10,286 bases of DNA, taken from Deltaproteobacteria bacterium. GTDB taxonomy: Bacteria > Desulfobacterota > Desulfobacteria > Desulfobacterales > JAFDCJ01. Shown piece by piece: positions 6,744 to 10,286 of the stretch (its first letter is position 1; every line of letters begins with the position of its first letter). The DNA is taken from positions 1 through 10,286 of the forward strand of contig JAFDDW010000031.1 of assembly GCA_019310665.1 (NCBI GenBank). The letters run 5' to 3'. A model generated the notes under the pieces. That model was not told the origin of the DNA and searched no databases. It was given only the letters and a program-made list of their open reading frames with translations. The position numbers and the translations under genes are program-made.

Positions 6744-6826
6744 TGTGGATGTCCGTTGATCCAGCCTGCTACGAGGTAATCCCTTTGTATTCGGTTTTTT
6801 CTGCCATTTGAACCCATCTAAATTTT

Positions 6827-7264
6827 TTAGGAGCGGGTAAGGATTTTTACAATTTTCGGATGATATTCATTTTTTTGGGCCATTTTGTTGGCCCTGATTT
6901 TGATGATCAATACCGCCGCAAAAAAAAATGAAAAACCCATGAGCGCAGCAAATCCGGAGGGATCCAGATTGATGGAGAGGGCAATCTCCTGTCCTATAGC
7001 GGCACCGATCATTAGCAGTAATATCGGAAATACATAGATCAGAAAAGTTGCTTTTAACAAAGATGAGGTTTCAAAAAGAAGGACAATCCGGTCACCCTCC
7101 TTGGCACCGGCCTCATTGATGGCTTTTACTTCCATCTCGTTGGTGTTGCCCATAGAGTGGCATGACCCTCTGGCCGAACATCCCGCGCAGTCGCCGGTCT
7201 TGATGGTTTTCACCCATGCCGCACTGGAATCGGTTCTAATTACAATGCCCTGTTCAGTGGCCAA
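6827..7264 (-). CDS. rseC: RseC/MucC-family membrane protein (SoxR-reducing system type)
   Basis: 145 residues. The N-terminal cytoplasmic part begins TEQGIVIRTDSSAAWVKT and has C26-x2-C29-x5-C35, a putative iron-sulfur or redox motif of the family. Two hydrophobic helices follow (about 70-91 and 103-123) and a basic C-terminus. RseC proteins are often encoded in rnf operons and are linked to electron-transport-driven reduction of redox proteins; the location behind an RnfB gene agrees. The family-consistent start is a TTG at 7264 with TAGGGAT upstream; no ATG fits. The gap of 175 bases to the rnfB stop holds a 14-base palindrome (7431-7444) and GTTAAG-G-CTTAAC (7369-7381), neither clearly a terminator. 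Confidence 0.85.
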   Translation of the reverse strand: MATEQGIVIRTDSSAAWVKTIKTGDCAGCSARGSCHSMGNTNEMEVKAINEAGAKEGDRIVLLFETSSLLKATFLIYVFPILLLMIGAAIGQEIALSINLDPSGFAALMGFSFFFAAVLIIKIRANKMAQKNEYHPKIVKILTRS

Positions 7265-7439
7265 GTTTCTATCCCTAAGTTTTTTTTAAATATTCACAGA
7301 TCGCATTTATGCCATGCGCGGATGGTTTGAAAGATGTTCCTTTTTTTACTCCATCCTGGGCAAACCAAGTTAAGGCTTAACAGGCTATTCCCCGGTCCGA
7401 CAGGACTGAGATTGACAAACTCCCCGACCCCTTAAATAT

Positions 7440-9521
7440 TTAAGCCTGAACCCCGGCGCTCACTTCCTCCTGCCTCGCCGGTTCTTCAGAATGCTCATAG
7501 CATATCAGTCCGCACTGCAGACATCTCGACGCTTCAGCGCGTGCCATTTCGTCTGTAAAGCCCCTTTCAATCTCTCCGCAGGCAGCAAGCTCCCTTCCGC
7601 TGCAAAACGGCATAATCTCGCGCTGACAGCCCGCAACTTTTTCGACATGATCGACATCCTGAATCAGGGATTGGGGCGTAATCACATACTCCGTTAAAGA
7701 CGGCTCAATGCCGTATAAAATCTCTTGTATCGATGCCGCCGCCCGCCTGCCGGCCCCAATGGCTTTTATCGCGGCACTGTAGTCAGCCAGCACATCACCC
7801 TCCGCAAACAGTCCGACCTCGTCCTTAAAAGCCGGTTGCTTATAAGGTGCAAACGCTTCCCAGCGTAAAGGTTGATCGGATGCTTCGCCGGCTTCGGGTC
7901 CTGCCGGTTTATTCTCAACAAAAATTAACTCCGGAAAGCGTCCAGTGGCAATTATTAAGGATTGAGCCGGTAGGGTGCGAACCGCTGCGGTCTGGGTGTC
8001 AACAGATTCCAGTTCCATAAGGCTGTCAGCCTCGCCGCGTAAACGATGGATGCCGGCGTTATAAATTATATCCAAACCTTCGATGCCGGCCTCACTTACA
8101 TCGGCATCATTGATCGGGCTGTTTGCCAAATCCTCACGGAACAAAATGGTGATTTTATCGGCACCCCATTTTTTGCACGTCTTAGCAGTCTCGAGGGCAA
8201 GCTTGCCGCCTCCGAAAATAACTACATCCGATGAAAAGGAAATCGTCTCAGAACCTTTAGAGGCCAGGTTTAAAAGATCAACCATCATATAGGTGCCGGG
8301 TATGGGTGATTCAATTTCAGATTGGGTTCCCCGGGCCATCCGGCTGTCCCAACCGCCGACGGCCAGGAAAAGGGCATCAATGTCCTGTTGGAGCAAAGTG
8401 TCCACTGTAATATCTTTTCCCAAAACCATGCCGGTCTCCGCCTTAACCCCCATTTCAAGAATCCCGTCGAGATCCCATTCAAGTATTTCCGCAGGCAGAC
8501 GTTCGGCAGCGATGGCACTTTGCAGCAATCCGCCTAACTTGGGACCGGCTTCGTAGACGGTTACGTCATGCCCCAGGCGGGCCGAAAAAAAGGCTGTCGA
8601 AAGGCCCTCAACCCCACCGCCGACCACGGCGATACTACGGCCCGTTGCCGGCGCCTTGTAGGGCTGGATTCTTTCGCCGCTTTCCCTTTCATAGTCGGCG
8701 GCATAGCGTTTTAAATAATTGATCGCCACGGGTTCATCGATGAAATTTCGGCGGCAGTCCAATTCGCAGGGACGGGGACAGATTCTTCCGATAATAGCCG
8801 GAAAGGGGTTGCGCTCCTTGATGATCTGAACCGCACGGTGATAATTACCCAGCGAGATCTGCCGGATATATTCACGGATATTAATGCCGGCCGGACAACT
8901 ACGCTGACAGGGCGTGGTACATTCTTCGGTGGTGTATTCTCTCATAATGCGGCGGGTCACGGAGGACAGGTTAATGATGTGTTTCGGGCAGACCCGTTCG
9001 CAGGTCCCGCAGCCGGTGCATTTCTTTTCGTCCACCACCGGCAGTCCTTGCGGCCCCATGGAGATGGCATCAAAGGGGCATGCTTTGGCACAGGTCCCCA
9101 GACCCAGACAGCCGATGGTGCACACCTTCATTCCTCCGCCTAAAAGGGCCACCGCACGACAGTCATCCAGTCCATCATAGATGTACTTCAAATCTGCATC
9201 CTGCACACCGAAATAACATCCCGGCCGAGCGATATCCGGCTCTTTAACCTCAACTTTGATCCCCATAATTTCGGCGATGGCTTCAGCCACCTCGGCACCG
9301 GCAGCCACGCAGGAATTGGGCGCTGCTATACCGGCCACAATCGCTTCCGCATTGGCGCTGCAACCCGGCAGCCCGCAGCCGCCTCAGTTGGCGCCCGGCA
9401 GTGCGTCCTCGACGTCCTCGATCTTAGGATCAACATAGACATAAAAAATTTTCGACGCCAGAGCCAGTACCGTACTGATTACCAGGCCCATCGCTCCCAT
9501 CAATATAAGCGCTGCAGTCAT
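7440..9521 (-). CDS. rnfB: Probable selenoprotein: RnfB fused to a GltD/NfnB-like FAD/NAD(P)H oxidoreductase
   Basis: 693 residues if the in-frame TGA at codon 46 is read as selenocysteine. The ATG at 9521 has AGGAG six bases upstream. Order: one N-terminal membrane helix (3-27) and the RnfB linker VDPKIEDVEDALPGAN; the RnfB [4Fe-4S] motif U46-x2-C49-x4-C54-x16-C71; two ferredoxin clusters (C134, C138, C144, C148; C168, C171, C174, C178); a GltD-type Fe-S domain (C201, C205, C209; C248, C252, C256); the FAD-binding loop VVGGGVEG (299-306); a second nucleotide loop VVIFGGGK (433-440); EGD (574-576); and a C-terminal CLQCG-x2-C (667-674). RnfB normally passes electrons between ferredoxin and the membrane Rnf complex. 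The extension should add a flavin site using NAD(P)H. A plain ORF search starts at the GTG at 9338 and loses the anchor and first cluster. A true nonsense mutation or base-call error is the alternative. Confidence 0.85.
9354..9374 (-). promoter_or_regulatory. Bacterial SECIS-like hairpin
   Basis: On the minus strand GCTGC (9372-9368) pairs with GCAGC (9361-9357), closed below by GG (9374-9373) with CC (9355-9354) and one bulged G. The six-base apical loop is CGGGTT, with G as its second base. It begins 16 bases after the TGA. These traits fit the usual description of bacterial SECIS elements (a short stem, a small loop with G in its first two bases, about 16-37 bases from UGA). The region also codes for a constrained GC-rich motif, so some pairing could be chance. 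Confidence 0.6.
9384..9386 (-). other. In-frame TGA, probable selenocysteine codon of RnfB
   Basis: The codons before it read DALPGAN and those after it GGCGLPGCSANAEAI, which matches the conserved RnfB segment PGANCGGCG with TGA in place of the cysteine codon. The frame is intact on both sides and conserved protein sequence continues on both sides. Confidence 0.78.
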
Positions 9522-9550
9522 GTTATACTCCTGATATGGATGATTATAGT

Positions 9551-9696
9551 CCGTTGGTCCGTTGAGCCCGTTGGTCCGTTGGCCGGTTTAAAAGCAGCCG
9601 ATGCAATGCAAACAGGCATACAGGCTAACGGGTTCACCGGCACACCGGCCAACCGGCGCACGGGCCAACCGGCGCACGGGCTAACCGGTCAACCTT
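9551..9696. repeat. Word-repeat island C (CCAACCGG family) with exact 16-base tandem units
   Basis: The left arm repeats CCGTTGGTCCGTTG (9551-9564, 9568-9581). The right arm holds two exact tandem copies of CCAACCGGCGCACGGG (9649-9664, 9665-9680) and a third, degenerate start. The arms are inverted: GTTGGCCGGT (9578-9587) is exactly complementary to 9644-9653. It fills most of the gap of 227 bases between two redox genes read in the same direction, so it would be transcribed inside the operon. Confidence 0.78.
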
Positions 9697-9748
9697 AGCT
9701 TAAGATACTCCGGATGAATCATACAAAAAATAGATCCATCTTAATCTA

Positions 9749-10286
9749 CTAAAATATCGCGTCAAAGCGGCACTTTTCAAAACAGGTCATGCATTTGATG
9801 CATTTTTCTTTGTCGATCCGGGCAACCTCTTTCTTTTGCCAGGTTATGGCATCCACCGGACAGCTCCGGAAGCAAAGACCGCATTTCGTGCACATGTCCG
9901 GCTCGACTTCAAATCGCAACAGTTCCACACAACGCTTGGCCGGACACCGTTTTTCGTAGATATGGGCTTCATATTCATCTCTAAAATAGCGCAGGGTGGA
10001 AAGGACCGGATTGGGACCTGTTTGCCCCAACCCGCACAGAGCCGTTTCCTTGATGGTGGCGGAAAGTTCCTCCATAATTTCGATATCGCCGGGCTGCCCC
10101 CTGCCTTCACACAGCTTTTCAAGCAGCTGCAAAAGTCGCCGTGTCCCCTCACGACAGGGAGTACACTTTCCGCAGGATTCATCCTGAACAAAGTCCATGA
10201 AAAAGCGGGCCATATCCACCATGCAGGTGTTTTCATCCATGACAATCGCCCCGCCGGACCCCATGATAGCCCCGACCTTGGCGATG
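9749..10286 (-). CDS. NuoF/HydB-like NADH-binding subunit, C-terminal part (5' end outside window)
   Basis: The open frame runs from the window edge to a TAA at 9749; 178 residues are visible. Counting from the Met of MGSGGAIVMDE at 10264, the NuoF-type [4Fe-4S] site is C31-x2-C34-x2-C37-REG with C77 (ALCGLGQTGPNP). A two-cluster ferredoxin domain follows (C125, C128, C131, C135; C155, C158, C161, C165). Plain NuoF of complex I lacks this ferredoxin tail. It is found in the HydB/HndC-type flavoproteins of NAD-linked, often bifurcating, hydrogenases and formate dehydrogenases. The missing upstream part should hold the FMN and NADH sites. It is probably in one operon with the RnfB-GltD gene, though island C lies between. 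The partner catalytic subunit is not visible, so the exact complex is not assigned. Confidence 0.9.
   Translation of the reverse strand, partial: IAKVGAIMGSGGAIVMDENTCMVDMARFFMDFVQDESCGKCTPCREGTRRLLQLLEKLCEGRGQPGDIEIMEELSATIKETALCGLGQTGPNPVLSTLRYFRDEYEAHIYEKRCPAKRCVELLRFEVEPDMCTKCGLCFRSCPVDAITWQKKEVARIDKEKCIKCMTCFEKCRFDAIF

Noticed and set aside
7440..9338. RnfB-GltD gene beginning at the GTG at 9338
   Set aside because: This start lacks a ribosome site and cuts the protein in the middle of the RnfB [4Fe-4S] domain; the upstream extension through TGA restores the membrane anchor and full motif.
9384..9386. TGA as a disabling nonsense mutation (pseudogene)
   Set aside because: More than 640 codons after it are intact with every cluster ligand kept, the TGA replaces a cysteine codon exactly, and a SECIS-like hairpin follows. 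Not fully excluded.

Overview
The window looks like a chromosomal segment of an anaerobic, probably sulfate-reducing member of the Desulfobacterota (Desulfobacterales-like). This is inferred from gene content: a fused Rnf-type flavoprotein, a NuoF-like subunit with extra ferredoxin clusters, cysteine-rich GcvH-like proteins, a rubrerythrin-type diiron protein, a sigma-54 promoter, a likely selenocysteine codon, and intergenic word-repeat islands. No rRNA, tRNA, CRISPR array, transposase or phage gene was seen.

Layout. (i) 1-2049: two paralogous minus-strand genes for GcvH-like proteins, each with two C-x12-C-x5-C-x2-C modules in front of a GcvH fold that has lost the lipoyl lysine. A near-perfect sigma-54 promoter lies upstream. 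(ii) 2293-2834: a divergent gene for a ferritin-like diiron protein with its own sigma-70-type promoter. (iii) 2836-3036: a word-repeat island. (iv) 3090-5028: a two-gene minus-strand unit, tag (DNA-3-methyladenine glycosylase I) followed by a GT4-like glycosyltransferase. (v) 5101-5278: a second island. (vi) 5282-5758: a PilZ protein with a Cys4 zinc-ribbon-like N-terminus. (vii) 5963-6743: an HU gene with a clear promoter and a terminator, then a small protein of unknown function. (viii) 6827-10286: a minus-strand redox cluster of a NuoF/HydB-like C-terminal part (cut by the window edge), a third island, an RnfB-GltD fusion, and an RseC-family membrane protein.

The most important point is that the RnfB-GltD gene is longer than a plain ORF search shows. 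The same frame continues upstream through one in-frame TGA (9386-9384) to an ATG with a good Shine-Dalgarno at 9521. This adds the canonical RnfB membrane anchor and the first half of its N-terminal [4Fe-4S] motif. The TGA sits exactly where RnfB has its first cluster cysteine, and a bacterial SECIS-like hairpin with a suitable apical loop follows at the right distance. I read it as a selenocysteine-containing RnfB in which Sec replaces an iron-sulfur ligand.

Working together, the NuoF-like, RnfB-GltD and RseC genes suggest a membrane-anchored electron-transfer module linking NAD(P)H and ferredoxin pools. The partner subunits lie outside the window, so its reaction cannot be fixed here.
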